Positions 44,510 to 55,577 of a DNA stretch of 64,000 bases are shown piece after piece (position 1 is the stretch's first letter; each line of letters begins with the position of its first letter). Source of the DNA: Chaetoderma sp. LZ-2023a (Eukaryota > Mollusca > Caudofoveata > Chaetodermatida > Chaetodermatidae); contig CM067372.1 in the NCBI GenBank assembly GCA_034401795.1, positions 38,940,861-39,004,860 of the forward strand, read 5' to 3'. A program made the position numbers and the translations under genes. The notes beneath the pieces were generated by a model, which saw nothing but the letters and a program-made list of their open reading frames with translations, searched no databases and was not told the origin of the DNA.

Positions 44510-44645
44510 TGTCTTTGATGGATTTTCAATTTAATAAACATTCTGTTAAAACTAATTTTGAAACTAATTTGACTGGGAGGTGTTGTTGCCATAGAAATCA
44601 CCAATAAACATCATTTGTTATTTCCATTTTCCTTTCCTTTAAAAT
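44510..44645 (-). mobile_element. Family F, partial, inverted
   Basis: ATACAAATTGTATGTCTTTG and AATAAACATTCTGTTA match the right flank of long F copies on the other strand. The core stops at GTTGTTGCCATAG. The next 45 bp (CACCAATAAACATCATTTG, TTATTTCC) recur at 58748-58795. Confidence 0.65.
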
Positions 44646-44880
44646 GGGGCATAGCTAGAAATGGACCCCTTGATTCATTCCTTGACTGACTATATGATGT
44701 GTGTGGATTAGTGGGTATTCATGAAATATATATGCACGCTGTGGTCACAGGCCGGATGTTTTCAGAGACACGTCTCATTCTCAATAGAGGTTGTATTTGT
44801 GAAGATAAACATAACACTATGGTAATGTTCTAATTTGGTCATTCGTTATTTAGTATGCTCTGGATATCTAATTGATGCTC

Positions 44881-45284
44881 TGTTCAGATAGGGCCCATTA
44901 GTGTTCAGATAGGGCCCATTAACCTTGGTCAGTCCATCTTGGAGAAGGTAAACTCTAATTTCAAATCCCACTTCCCTGTGAGAAAGATTTTGGCTGAACA
45001 TGGGCTAAGGAAACACTGACTTTCAGAAAAGTAGGTTGATGTCTGAGGTACTGGGCCGAAAAGTGCAAATAGACCAGTAGGTTGTAGCGGACGAATGTCA
45101 AATTGTGCCACACACCTCAATTCCATCATGTCAGGAGTGGCTGAACATGGGCTAAGGAAACACAGACTTTCAGAAAAGTAGGTTGAGGTCCGAGGTACTG
45201 GGCTGAAAAGTGCAAATAGACCAGTAGGTTGTAGCGGACGAATGTCAAATTGTGCCACACACCTCAATTCCATCATGTCAGGAG
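44881..45284. repeat. Two local tandem duplications
   Basis: TGTTCAGATAGGGCCCATTA occurs at 44881-44900 and 44902-44921. A 146-bp segment (GGCTGAACATGGGCTAAGG to CCATCATGTCAGGAG) occurs at 44992-45138 and 45139-45284 with about five differences. The second duplication is young. Its ORF of 115 codons on the minus strand simply repeats. Confidence 0.9.
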
Positions 45285-45920
45285 CTGGTTTATGCTGTCA
45301 TTATGTTTATACCTGGAGTATACCTGGATCAACACTATATGAATGAACCTGGCGTGCAGAATATGCCTGAAGGTGATGTAATGTGGTATGATGTATACAG
45401 ATAATAAAACTGGTTATGGTATATATAGTCTGTGAATTTTATTATAATAGTCTGTGTCAAATAACAAGTTCAGTTATCCATGCGAACCACTATATATACT
45501 AAAAACAAAACATAAATGTAATATTATGCACAGTTTCTACTGATGTAGTGAACCATTAAAATATAGGTTACGGATTAAGTACAAATGTGGATGTCCATGT
45601 TAGTATATAAATATAAGCCACACACTCATTCCTTAGTCAGTCACAAACAATCTAGCTACACATAGCCATAATTCTTGCATTCACATATGTTGTGTTAGAT
45701 TGTTATGCTGCGGTTAGCCAGTAGGCATTTCACTCCAGAGCCATGATGAGACACAGCCCTTCCTCTTGGGACTATAATTATTTGACTAGTAATCCATGGC
45801 TGCTCTATGATAGATTTGGGAATACAGAAAAGGAGAATCGTGAACTTGTACAGCTGTTGTCATTTGTTAAATACACTTTCAGTTAAGATACTGGCGTTTT
45901 AACATTGTAAAGACCAGGAC
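45285..45920. other. Unassigned sequence
   Basis: Nothing recognised. Confidence 0.4.
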
Positions 45921-46334
45921 CCAGATTCACAAAGAAGTGTAAGTTATGCCTGGTGTAAGTTACAGTGTTTGACTTAACCAGGATTCATGAAGACAGGCGT
46001 AAGTTTTTTGTCGTAAATGAACACAGTTCTCTAGTATGTAGATGCGCAAATCGTCATTCTGACAAGAATGCGGAAGCGCAGGCGACCTTGAATCTGACAG
46101 CGCTGTCAGAATTAAAGCGATTTTTTTCGAGCGTGAATTGGATTTGTTTATTGGTAGTGTTACGAGAATAACAAACACCAAGATACTTATTTATACATGC
46201 GCTGCGGACACATGAGCATAGGAACGTATTTTTACCAGGGGGTGGGAGAGGGCAAATAATAAGCGCTACCAAGTTTTTGAAGAATGATATCATTTCAAAG
46301 AAGTTTAGCTTGATTCTTTCCAAGAATCAACAGT

Positions 46335-46511
46335 ATGGAATCAGCAAGCACGTCTTCCATCAACCCAGCGGGATTCACAGAAACCATTGTGAAGCCACGC
46401 CACGACCCTGACAGCACGGAAGCAACTGCTTTCCACAAGGATCGTGAAGAATTCTGGATCCATCAATCACATTGCATGTATCATATAGGCATCAATCACG
46501 CTGATTGGTAA
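46335..46511 (+). CDS. Possible 58-codon ORF, truncated by an insertion
   Basis: ATG 46335 to TAA 46509. The translation begins MESASTSSINPAGFTETI and ends near DREEFWIHQ, HIGINHADW. The wording E.FWI.....YPIG.N recalls the C-terminal helix of GIY-YIG-like endonuclease domains in retroelements, but this is weak. Codon content looks more protein-like than its surroundings. The stop lies about 25 bp before a HINE-like element. It could be chance. Confidence 0.25.
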   Translation: MESASTSSINPAGFTETIVKPRHDPDSTEATAFHKDREEFWIHQSHCMYHIGINHADW

Positions 46512-46534
46512 TCTCACTCTACCTCTGGTAGTAA

Positions 46535-47527
46535 AACAACTAATCTTTAAAAATCTTCTCTGAAACCGTTTGTGGAATTGATGCAAACCTCATGAAATAT
46601 GATGTAGGGCAAGACATGAACCAAGTTTGTTCAACGGAACTTGATTGGTCAAATTGTTCAGCAGCCATCTTGGTTGACCTAGTTTTAGCGAAAACGACTT
46701 CTCCAGAACCGCTGAAGGGATCGGGTCGAAATTTTGCAGATTTGATTAGGGACTAAGGGCCATTAAAGTTTGTTCAAGGGAAGTTGAACCGTAAAAAAAA
46801 CATGGCCACCGTGGGCCAATCAAAATATAACGTGTTTGGCAGCCATATTGGATTTTTTTACTTGATGGATTTTGAGGACAGAATTGGTTCTATATATGGT
46901 TTTGGGTATTCTGAGCTCAAATTTACCATTTTCGAAACTGTTGGATGAACGGTTTGGCGGCCATCTTGGATTATTTTCCGCCAAGGCGCCCATACTAAAG
47001 CAATGGGAAATTTAAAATGTCTTCTCGAGAACTACTAGGCCAATTTCAATTATATTTAGCAGGAAGCATCCTTAGGGCATAGGGATCCAAGTTTGTTAAA
47101 ATTAAGCCGATCGGCCAATTTGGCCAGTGGCCATCTTGGATTTTGGTCGATTTTTAGAAATGTCTAAAAATCTTAGCTGAAACCTTTTGAGCGATTGATT
47201 CAAATCTCATAAAATATGGTTTATGGATGAGCTGAACCAAATTTGTTCAAGAGAACTTGATTGGTCAAATGGTTAGGCGGCCATCTTGGTTGACCTAGTT
47301 TTAAAACGACTTCTCCAGAACCGCTGAACGGATTGGGCTGAAATTTGGGAGACTTGAAATTGATAACTAAGGACCAATAAAGTTTGTTCAAGAGAAGGTG
47401 ATACATAAAGAAACATGAAACATGGCCTCTGTTTTCTTGTTACAAGTCTGCTCAACTCATTAGAGTTCTACTTATTGTTAATGACCATTCTAGTTGAAAT
47501 GCCTATAGTCCAGGTGAGCGATCTTGT
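46535..47527 (+). mobile_element. Family B-like HINE remnant
   Basis: Units contain GGCGGCCATCTTGG, ACGACTTCTCCAGAACCGCT and AAGTTTGTTCAA. The 3' end is GCCTATAGTCCAGGTGAGCG, ATCTTG|T, with the GGCCC hairpin deleted. It is closely related to 49131-49769 and 41090-41539. Confidence 0.7.
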
Positions 47528-48005
47528 AATCAATTTGACCTTTTGACCCCTGCCATGCCCCCTTTGGGGCGGAGCCTAATCTAAATGTTGTCCTGCAAAT
47601 TGCATTCCTATGGGTAACCTACTTAACAAAGTTGGTTGAATCCCTCCCAACAGTTTGGGAGGAGTTAGCATGACGGACAGATGGATAATCAATTTGACCT
47701 TTTGACCCCTGTCACACTCCCTTGAGGGCGGAGTCTAATCTATATCTTGTCTTGCAAAGCGCATTCCTATTAGTAACTGACATACCGAATTTGGTTGAAT
47801 TCCATGCAACGCTTTGGAATAAGATGCATTATAATCAATTTTACCTTTTGACCCTACCATGCCCCCTTGTGGGCGGGACCTAATCTAAATGTTGTCTTGC
47901 AAAGCGCATTCCTATGGGTAACCAACCAACAAAATTTGGTTCAATTCCACCCAATGGTTTGGGAGGAGTTAACATGACGGACAGAAGGACAGACGGACAG
48001 AGGCG
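47528..48005 (+). repeat. HINE-like core, three units of about 165 bp
   Basis: ATCAATTTGACCTTTTGACC, ATGCCCCCTTTGGGGCGG, GCATTCCTATGGGTAAC and TTTGGGAGGAGTTA recur. It ends with GACGGACAGAAGGACAGAC. A family different from its left neighbour. Confidence 0.75.
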
Positions 48006-48034
48006 ATTACAATATCCCCAACGTCTTTTCAAAA

Positions 48035-48131
48035 CGTGTAACTAATTAATGGTTCGTGGCCTGCAAATGAACATTTTATATGACAAAATGGACATTTTAT
48101 TGAACAAATTTGAGGTTTATGAAGAGTTAAT
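48035..48131 (+). mobile_element. Family A MITE, right end only
   Basis: GGCCTGCAAATGAACATTTT, GAACAAATTTGAGG and AGAGTTAA match the right arm end. Confidence 0.6.
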
Positions 48132-48559
48132 ACGTGCTTGTCAGTTACAATTTTTAGAAATCAGTAATGGTGGTGACCGTATTTTGTCTAGATGTGTGCA
48201 TGGAAGGGCATTGGAACAATTACATAGATCTTCAACTATAAATTTTGACATGAATTACGCATGTGCCAAATAACAGGTTGAATTGTCAAAATGATGCACA
48301 ATATGCCTGTAATAATTTATTAATAATGCTCATTCAAACGAGTAATTTGACAAAAAATTCATATTTTGGTAGTTTTATTAACAGTCAATTGATCGCATAT
48401 ATATCAATCTACGCGCTACACAAATCTAGAACAGCTGTTGGCTTTCACTACAGTCCGCATGAGTTCAAAGGTCACATCACGGCATAAAATGTCAATTCAC
48501 TTTTCTAAATTCGTCCAGTCACTGCTATTTTGCCAAAGTTACAAATTTTTCCCAGACCT
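48132..48559. other. Unassigned sequence
   Basis: Nothing recognised; it lies inside the long-TIR element. Confidence 0.35.
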
Positions 48560-48809
48560 ACACGTGGTACATATACAGGTGTAAGTTACGCCAATATTTG
48601 GGCTAATTTATGTCATTGTTGTAAGTTACGCCTTTTTGTGAATACGGATTTACGCCCATTTCTAGATTTATGCCTTTTTTTAGACGTAAGTGTAACTTAC
48701 ACACTTCTTTGTGAATCCAGGCCATGGTGCCTTATTTTAAGAGTAAATATGCACCAAACTTTATGGTACATTCTTCAATTACAGCCCAAACTCATAATGT
48801 AGAGCTGAT

Positions 48810-49130
48810 GATATGATCAATGGTGGAATCCAGTTTGAGCTATGGCCCGCACATATCTAGCTAAGCTTCACCCATGCTTTGCCTGTGTTGGGATCGATTG
48901 ACTCCTGCACACACACACCCCGAATCTCAATTTCCAGAAACTTATACACGTAAGCTTTTGAATAATTTGAAAGTAATTTGATTGGGTGCATGGCAGCAAC
49001 AGCGCTCAGTCAAGTTACTTTCAAAATATTTAACAGAATGTTTATGAAATAGTAAAGACATACAATTCGTACAACTTGACAGACTATTAAGCATTTATGA
49101 CGGACTAAATCACGTCATTCATGACAAAAT
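48810..49130 (+). mobile_element. Family F, long form
   Basis: TGGAATCCAGTTTGAGCTAT, CATGCTTTGCCTGTGTTGGG and ATCGATTGACTCC, then a shortened core (TTTTGAATAATTTGAAAGTA, GGCAGCAACAGCG) and the TTTATGAAATAGTAAAGACA flank. Confidence 0.8.
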
Positions 49131-49769
49131 TTGGCAGATATGATTAGGGACTAAGGGCCATTAAAGTTTGTTCAATGGCCGCCGTGGGTCAATCAAAATA
49201 TAGTGTGTTAGGCGGCCATATTGGATTTTTTTATTTGACAGATTTTGAGGCTGATATTGGTTTTATATATGCTTTTGTTTATTCTGATCTCAAATTTGCA
49301 GTTTTCGAAACTGTTGGATAAACGGTTTGGCAGCCACCTTGGATCATTTTCCCGCCAAAAGCTCCCATACTAAAGCAATGGGAAATTTAAAATGTCTTCT
49401 CGAGAATTACTGGGCCGTTTTAAATTATATTTAACAAGAAGCATCCTTGGAGTGTAGAGATTCAACTTTGTTCAAACGAAGCCGATCGGCCAGTTTGGCT
49501 GGTGGCCATCTTGGATTTTGGCCGATTTTTAGACAGGTCTTTAAAAATCTTCGAAAGCACTTGCGGAATCAATTCAAGACTTGTGAAACATCATCTAAGG
49601 CAAAAGTCCAAATTTCTTGGATGACCTAGTTTAGTCAGTCACCTTTCTAGTTTAAATGCCTGTGTTCCAGGTGAGCAATGCAGGCCCCTTGGGCCTTTTG
49701 TTCTTATTGACCATTCTAGTTGAGATGCCTATGGTCCAGGTGAATGATACAGGCCCCTTGGGCTTCGTG
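49131..49769 (+). mobile_element. Family B-like HINE remnant with two successive 3' ends
   Basis: Core wording as in 46535-47527. A first 3' end (CAGGTGAGCAATGCAGG, CCCCTTGGGCCTTTTG|TT) ends at 49700. A second (GGTCCAGGTGAATGATACAG, CCTTGGGCTTCGTG|TT) ends at 49769. Two ends in series imply one element inserted near the end of another, or slippage of the terminus. Confidence 0.7.
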
Positions 49770-49954
49770 TTGAATTATTCCGCCATGTTAAATTCCGCCA
49801 TTGTTTTCTTTTCAAACTCAAATTCCAGGGCACTGAACCCAGTGCCATATCACCCAAGAAGCAAGAATAATTTGGCCAGTCATATCAATGTTTTTCAAAA
49901 TATACACTTTCTCTAAACATAAAATATTGCACAATGCAGGTTCTGTGTATTCAG

Positions 49955-50174
49955 TTAACCCTTTAACACTTAAATCTGCTCTAGAACATTTCAACTTTCT
50001 CATAGAAAATGTCAATTTTCAGACCATGAGAATACTATTTTTGAAGATTTAGCCTTGAATGACTGGCTCAGTTATCGAGCCAGTCATTCCAGTGGTTAAT
50101 TTTTTTAAATAGTCTTCTCTTGGTGAGCAAATTGACATTTCTCAAGACCACTGATAAGAGTGTTAAAGGGTTAA
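49955..50174 (-). mobile_element. Family A palindromic MITE, complete ends
   Basis: GTTAACCCTTTAACACTT on the left and AGTGTTAAAGGGTTAAC on the right are inverted repeats at TTAA. The core is TGGCTCAGTTATCGAGCCA. It is the clearest case for the family ends. Confidence 0.92.
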
Positions 50175-51565
50175 CATCTATGTTTGACCAAAATATAGAC
50201 AAGCCTGTTAGAGAAGTATGTTGCTCTGCACCATGCTTAGAAACCACTGCGCCACACCTAGCTGAATTTTCATTTCTCTTCTGCTGTGTAGGTCTCGCCA
50301 GATTGTATCGATATTTGTGTTCAAAAATTGTATTCTGATATTTATAATAGCAATTTATTAATTGTGATTTCTGAACACCTATTACTCTCTCGCAATTAGA
50401 ATAGAGGCTTTTTAGTGGTCTGGTCAATGATACCAATTTCATTCTTTTAGCATTAGTGTTAGCTATTCATGTTTGGAGTAAAGTTTGTGGTTCTTTTCAG
50501 ATATCATCAATGCTAGAGATTTTGAAAGCTTTATGCCTCCCAAATGCACCGGCCACCACCAGACTGACTATGTATAATTAATTGAATAATCGTGATGATC
50601 TAAAACGATCGCGATTATAAAAGTTGCATAATCGTACAAGCCTTGACTGGTGACATATTTTGATTGTTGACAGGTGACAACTTTTGCTAATGTCAGTTAA
50701 CAGAACATATCATTTAATCGTGACAGGTGACATCTTTCGATAGTGACATCAGTTCAAACATCTGCTTGAGTGACGGATTGTATCCAAGTATAGCTCACGA
50801 TTACACTGATCATTGTCACTGTCAGTACTAGTCAATGTTTACCTGGATAGGCATCTGTATATAAGCATGGACTGGCTACTGGCCCATGCATTCAGTATGA
50901 ATTTCTTTCAATTAACATTCTCCGGGAACATTGCCATATACTAGTTCACATGTACCCAGGCAGACAGAAGCAGTGAAACTCAGTTCTGACATTGGCTGTA
51001 TTTTCATTCCATGTTTTTTGTTGTTATGCCATGATAACATCAGACGAGACATAGGGATTACTTATAGATCTGCAGCAGGTAAACATAGATCTTAATGTTT
51101 TTATGGACCTGGATGGTGTGGTATGTCTGTGCATTCAGGCGCTAGAAAACTTGTCTTAGGATGATAAACAGAATCCAACAGCTTTAGCACATCAGTCACC
51201 TTAGTTAGCCAGCATGAGATGGTGGGGTGGTGGTGTTCGATGGTATGAGATGGGATGCTTCTCATGTGTTATTTAAGCAGATCATTGCAACATAGTTTTT
51301 AACATTGACAGACACATACCATAATTTCCCATAAAGGCCACCCTCATGTATAGGACACGGGCCTAAATTTAACTAAAATCTGTCCAGGAAAGTCCTATAC
51401 TCATGTATAAGGTGATGTGAACTTTAGAAAACATAATTTTAAAGACAGCGAACACTGGTGACATAAAATTACTATAACCAACTTACAAGCCCTTACTATA
51501 TCCGAGCACATTGATGCATATTTTCAGAATATAATCTATTGATTGCACACTTCTGTCATGAAGAT

Positions 51566-51567
<2 letters not shown>
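50175..51567. other. Unassigned sequence
   Basis: No ORF with recognisable content and no shared repeat were seen. Confidence 0.45.

Positions 51568-51615
<48 letters not shown>
51568..51615. repeat. (AT)n microsatellite
   Basis: About 24 AT units, ending exactly where a family A MITE begins without its TTAA end. Confidence 0.97.
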
Positions 51616-51616
<1 letters not shown>

Positions 51617-51814
51617 GGCTTCTGCAATTGTCTTCAGAAATGCCCATTTGTAGACAAAGAGAAGACTATTTTTGAAAATTTACACGTGGAAGGACTGGCT
51701 TGATTACCGAGCCAGTCATTCCAGGGGTAAATTTTCAAAAATATTCTCTTGGTCTACAAATGAACATTTTCTAAGAGAAAATTTGAGTTTTTAAAACAAA
51801 TTTGAGGGTTAAAT
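51616..51814 (+). mobile_element. Family A palindromic MITE, left end replaced by (AT)n
   Basis: CGGCTTCTGCAATTGTCTTC, core GGCTTGATTACCGAGCC and a GAGGGTTAAA end. The first 25 bp of the consensus are missing. Confidence 0.85.
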
Positions 51815-51929
51815 TGTTACTTATTCAATGTCACAAAGTTGAGAGTTAGCAATAAAATTAGGAGCATCTTTATAAGCAGCTTAATTTCTATCAGCTGTCG
51901 TGTCTACTCACACCACTTATTTGAACTTG

Positions 51930-52150
51930 TAGATCTAGGACAGGACGTCATTGCATAAATCTGTTATGCGTGCTGCGAGATGACCAAGAAAGCAGGACTC
52001 GGTACACTCAGATCAAGAATGGACCTGAGGAAGCTAAAGATTTTGGCTGACGTCAAGACACAGTGGGCGAAAGCGAAGAAGGACTGATTGCAACTGTAGG
52101 ATGTTTCCTACTACTACGGCCGCAGAATACAGTAATCATGCATACAAGAG
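51930..52150 (+). pseudogene. 3' end of a non-LTR retrotransposon
   Basis: Codons 51986-52087 encode a 33-residue C-terminus (KKAGLGTLRSRMDLRKLKI, KTQWAKAKKD, stop). GACTGATTGCA, CTACTACGGCCGCAGAATAC and AATCATGCATAC follow. It matches 3858-4075 and 39981-40110 closely and is 5'-truncated. Confidence 0.8.
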
Positions 52151-52530
52151 ATGTCACGTTCCAGAAATCATAGATACCATTCCTGGAACTGATGTAAAGT
52201 TAGACAATAATGGATACAATACATACAGAAATTAAATCTGAAAAGTTTGGGTGTAAAATATCCTTAGGATTGTTAGATAGCCAAGGATATATAGTACATA
52301 TTGCAGATAGGAGTATATGCATACTGTTAGGACAAAATGACAAGCAATATCAAACAAGACCATCCTGATTAGGAAGATATCCTGGGAGCAACAGAAGCAC
52401 TTTGCCACCAAGAAGCATCAAGAAACCATAAAGAAGAGTTAAACTTAGTGATAAAAAGTCAGTATTTCAAACCGTGAATGACACCGCCCCCACCCCCTTC
52501 AGAAGCATGAGGGAAATGAACTCATATCCT
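52151..52530. other. Unassigned, possibly retroelement-derived
   Basis: It precedes the RNase H-like segment in the same orientation. I could not read a conserved motif in it. Confidence 0.3.
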
Positions 52531-52532
52531 CT

Positions 52533-53378
52533 ATGATAGAATTTGGACCAAGTTACCCTGAAGCTAAGCTCACAATACAATGGATCTTAGGGCACAGACC
52601 AGGAAACATGACCGCAAATGAACTTATTGAAAATCTGCATGAAAATAATGTGAGTTACAGTTAAATAATTACTATCATCAAAGCCATCATGATGAACCAG
52701 TAGATGACCCATAAAGAGTGTATACAAGCGGATGCATATTGCAAAGTGTCTCATAAATGACAGACCGGCAGCTGAAAACTGAACATAACATCTGAAACAA
52801 CACAATAGAGGGTTCCCTATCTAGCTATGCCCCCCCCCCCCCATTTCTAGCTAAGCGCCACCAACTTTATGCGCATTGGTGCTGATTTGAAACTTTGAAG
52901 CCTGAATTCGCAGAATCTAAATTCAAGGTAACTATGCAGGTAAGCAGTTGAATATTTTGAGCAACAGCTCAAAGGTTGATTAGTTTCAAAATATTCAACA
53001 GATCGTTTATTAAATTGTAAATTCATCAAAGATGTAAATTTGTACAGCTTTGTGATAGACGCCAACTTTTTTGAAGGAGCTTATGATTATGATGTCAGCG
53101 AACATGTGATGTATTCTACTATAATGTAACAGATCAGATCCCTCTAAGATATATGTACCTAAATTTCAGGATTAGAGACTGCTGAATGTCATTGTAGTAT
53201 AGCCCATAAGACAGCTGAACATGTGCTGCTAAAATCTGTGCTGTATGATGCTCATATGACTGACAAGCAGAAGATTTGGCTTAGAAGCACAAAGTATGGG
53301 AATCTAGACACACCGAAAACATGCTATTCTTTATTGGGAACACTGAATCAGATTATTGAGGAAAGAAAAGACGAATGA
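52533..53378 (+). pseudogene. Retrotransposon RNase H and C-terminal domain, split by a MITE
   Basis: Frame 52533-52670 contains IQWILGHRPGNMTANE, which resembles the WIPGH..I.GNE.AD signature of RNase H domains in non-LTR elements. After the family F copy (52805-53160), frame 53184-53378 contains ECHCSIAHKTAEHVLLKS and LYDAHM. This is the C.C....TAEHVLL.C..Y motif that follows RNase H in such elements. It ends with a stop at 53376. The last Cys of the motif is Ser and the domain is cut, so it is dead. Confidence 0.55.
52805..53160 (+). mobile_element. Family F, long form, inserted in the retroelement remnant
   Basis: TAGCTATG plus a 14-bp C run, TTTCTAGCTAAGCGCCACC, a shortened core (TTGAATATTTTGAGCAACAG, TTAGTTTCAAAATATTCAAC), then TTTATTAAATTGTAAATTCA and GTAACAGATCAGATCCCTC. 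The last part parallels 23390-23800. Confidence 0.75.
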
Positions 53379-54095
53379 AGAAAAAGATAAAAAAACAAGC
53401 ATTTTTACGGGAGCCAATGAAAATTCTACTAAGACTGAAGTACATATTCCCAATGACGAGTGTTTTATGATAATCTGTCAGTCCTTTCATCCTTCCATCT
53501 CATGTTTCTCTACCTGGTCATAGTGATTAGATATTATAGTATTAGATCCAATGATTTCAGTAAGAAGGTTCTCAAAAGAATCTGCAAGACTAACAAAAAA
53601 AGGGGGCTATGTAGTACATGCAAAAGCTTCGGACTAATGTTAAAAATGTATTTGTTAGAAGTCACTAACCATAGCTGTGGTTCCTGTGCTGCCACTCATT
53701 GCTCGTGAGTATCAAATACATGTATGCTTGTAGTGATGTAAATCCTAACTCATGTTACAGGTGATAAAGGGAAAAGGGTGAAGGTGGAAAAGGGAGGAAT
53801 AATTAGTGTGGGCTGTGTGGCGGCAGAACGTTTTATACCAAACAAGCATGATTTCCATGATTCTAAATCTACATGATACATTTTCCCTTGACAACTTTCA
53901 TAGTGAGCTGAACTGAACTGGAGACTGAATATAACTGCTTTATTCAAAGTCTAGACGGAGATAAGACACAATGTTAATTATGTACTTTCAATTGTAAATG
54001 TCTGGCTACCATAAAAATGCTTAATGTGCATCAAATATATAAATAACATGAATTCAGCGTCAAGGAAACGGGTCGTATTGTTACAGTATGACCTA
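53379..54095. other. Unassigned sequence
   Basis: Nothing recognised. Confidence 0.4.
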
Positions 54096-54280
54096 GTTAA
54101 CCTTTAAGTAGTGCAAAAACTCCAGCTTTTACAGTGCACTTGGAAAATATTTATTTACAGAAAAAGATTATTTTTGAAAATTTATAACTGGAATCAAATG
54201 CCAGCATTAACTTATCCAAAATAGTTTTCTCTTGGCCTGCAGATGGACATCAATAAGGAGAAATCTCGATTTTCTTTTAC
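54096..54280 (+). mobile_element. Family A MITE, core lost
   Basis: GTTAACCTTTAAG start, TTTTTGAAAATTTATAACTG and AGTTTTCTCTTGGCCTGCAG arms. The central hairpin is replaced by GAATCAAATGCCAGC. Confidence 0.65.
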
Positions 54281-54439
54281 TATTATTAGTAGTCATAATG
54301 TGGTTGTGCTTTTGGCCAGCATCGAGCACCGTATTGCATTATTGGGAAAGGCATTTGGTACTTATAAATGTTCTGTCATTCTTCACATCATGCATAGGAC
54401 ATTACAATGTACATGAGACTATTAATTATTTTTCCAGAT

Positions 54440-54770
54440 TCTCAGTCAATCATGTGACGTCATAATCAACTACGTGAAGGGAAGGATGCCGGAGGATGAT
54501 GTAGCTAAGTTCGTCACGAATGCATAATTGATGACGAACTAAGCGTTGTACGAATTGTATGTCTTTACTATTTAATAAACATGCTGTCTATCACCCAGTC
54601 AAATTATTTACAAAATGTTCAACAGCTGAGCTGTATACATTTCTGGAAATTGAGATTTAGGAAGTGTAGGGAGTGATCGATCACAACATGGGTGAAGCAT
54701 TAGTGGAGCTTAGCTAGAGATTGGTGGGGAATAGGTAAAACTGGATTCCTCGATTGCCATTCAATACATG
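54440..54770 (-). mobile_element. Family F, long form, inverted
   Basis: Left part CATGTGACGTCATAATCAAC, ACGAATTGTATGTCTTTACT, one core arm (CAGTCAAATTATTTACAAAA), then TTTCTGGAAATTGAGATTTA and AAACTGGATTCC. Confidence 0.7.
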
Positions 54771-54837
54771 TTACATGTGATACCATCTTATGTTACATTG
54801 GTCAAGATAATATACATTTTTGCATTGAAAATCTTCA

Positions 54838-54950
54838 TTTGTTGTCCAAGATTAGAGTATCTTTGATAATTTGTCACTGGATTGACTGGCTCGCTTATTG
54901 CGCCTGTCCGCTATTATACTGACAAATTAAAAATTATTCTCCAAACATAT
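54838..54950 (+). mobile_element. Family A MITE, degenerate inner part
   Basis: TTGATAATTTGTCACTGGAT, GACTGGCTCGCTTATTG and AATTAAAAATTATTCTCC keep only the inner arms. Confidence 0.5.
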
Positions 54951-55059
54951 GCTAGGTACAATGACATCAAACTATAGATCTGACCTCAAGAATACCCACT
55001 CCAAGACAGATTGTAGGGTAACAGAGACGACCTGCATCGAAACAATGCTTCTCTCCAGT

Positions 55060-55440
55060 TAGGTCACTGGATGGAAAACTGACAGCAGATGACCTACAAT
55101 GGATGAATCCACTTTTAGCAATGTCCTGCCCATCTGAAACTAAGCTCCACCCACACTTTGCCCATGTTGGGAGCGATCGAATCCTGAATATCAATTTCCA
55201 GAAAACTGTACATGTAAGCTGTTAAATATTTTGAAACTAAAGAAATACTCAAAATATGAAAACAGAATCTTTATTAAATAGTGAAGACATACAATTTTGT
55301 ACACTTGACAGACTTAAAAGTTCATAACGGACTTAGCCACGTCATCATTATGCATTTTGATTGTGACGTCGGCTTACATGTGACGTAATTGATTATGACA
55401 TAATATACTTGATGGACTGATTGGATTCATCAATTGGACA
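55060..55440 (+). mobile_element. Family F, long form, core arms shortened
   Basis: AATGGATGAATCCACTTTTA, GCTCCACCCACACTTTGCCC, then TTAAATATTTTGAAACTAAA joined to a short opposite arm. The right flank ATAGTGAAGACATACAATTT, ATGCATTTTGATTGTGACGT is well kept. Confidence 0.75.
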
Positions 55441-55577
55441 TGTCTCATTGTAATGTCTTTAATTATGACTAAGCGTGGCATCAAAGTATTATCCATAACA
55501 ACACTGACGCTAATCTTCTCTTCTCTAATTGTTCTGGAAAGGGTTTGTGCGCAAACAAGTGTATGGATACTTGTGAT

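Larger units (their letters stand above)
45921..48720. mobile_element. Long-TIR DNA element, about 2.8 kb, with internal insertions
   Basis: CCAGATTCACAAAGAAGTG at the left end is inverted at the right end (CACTTC-type end ...CACTTCTTTGTGAATCCAG, here ACACTTCTTTGTGAATCCAG). Inside both ends are repeated GTAAGTTACGCC-like words (GTAAGTTATGCC, GTAAGTTACAG, GCGTAAGTT on the left; several inverted on the right at 48580-48700). The interior contains a short ORF and later repeats. Either an eroded transposon or two facing copies of one end would fit. Confidence 0.6.
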
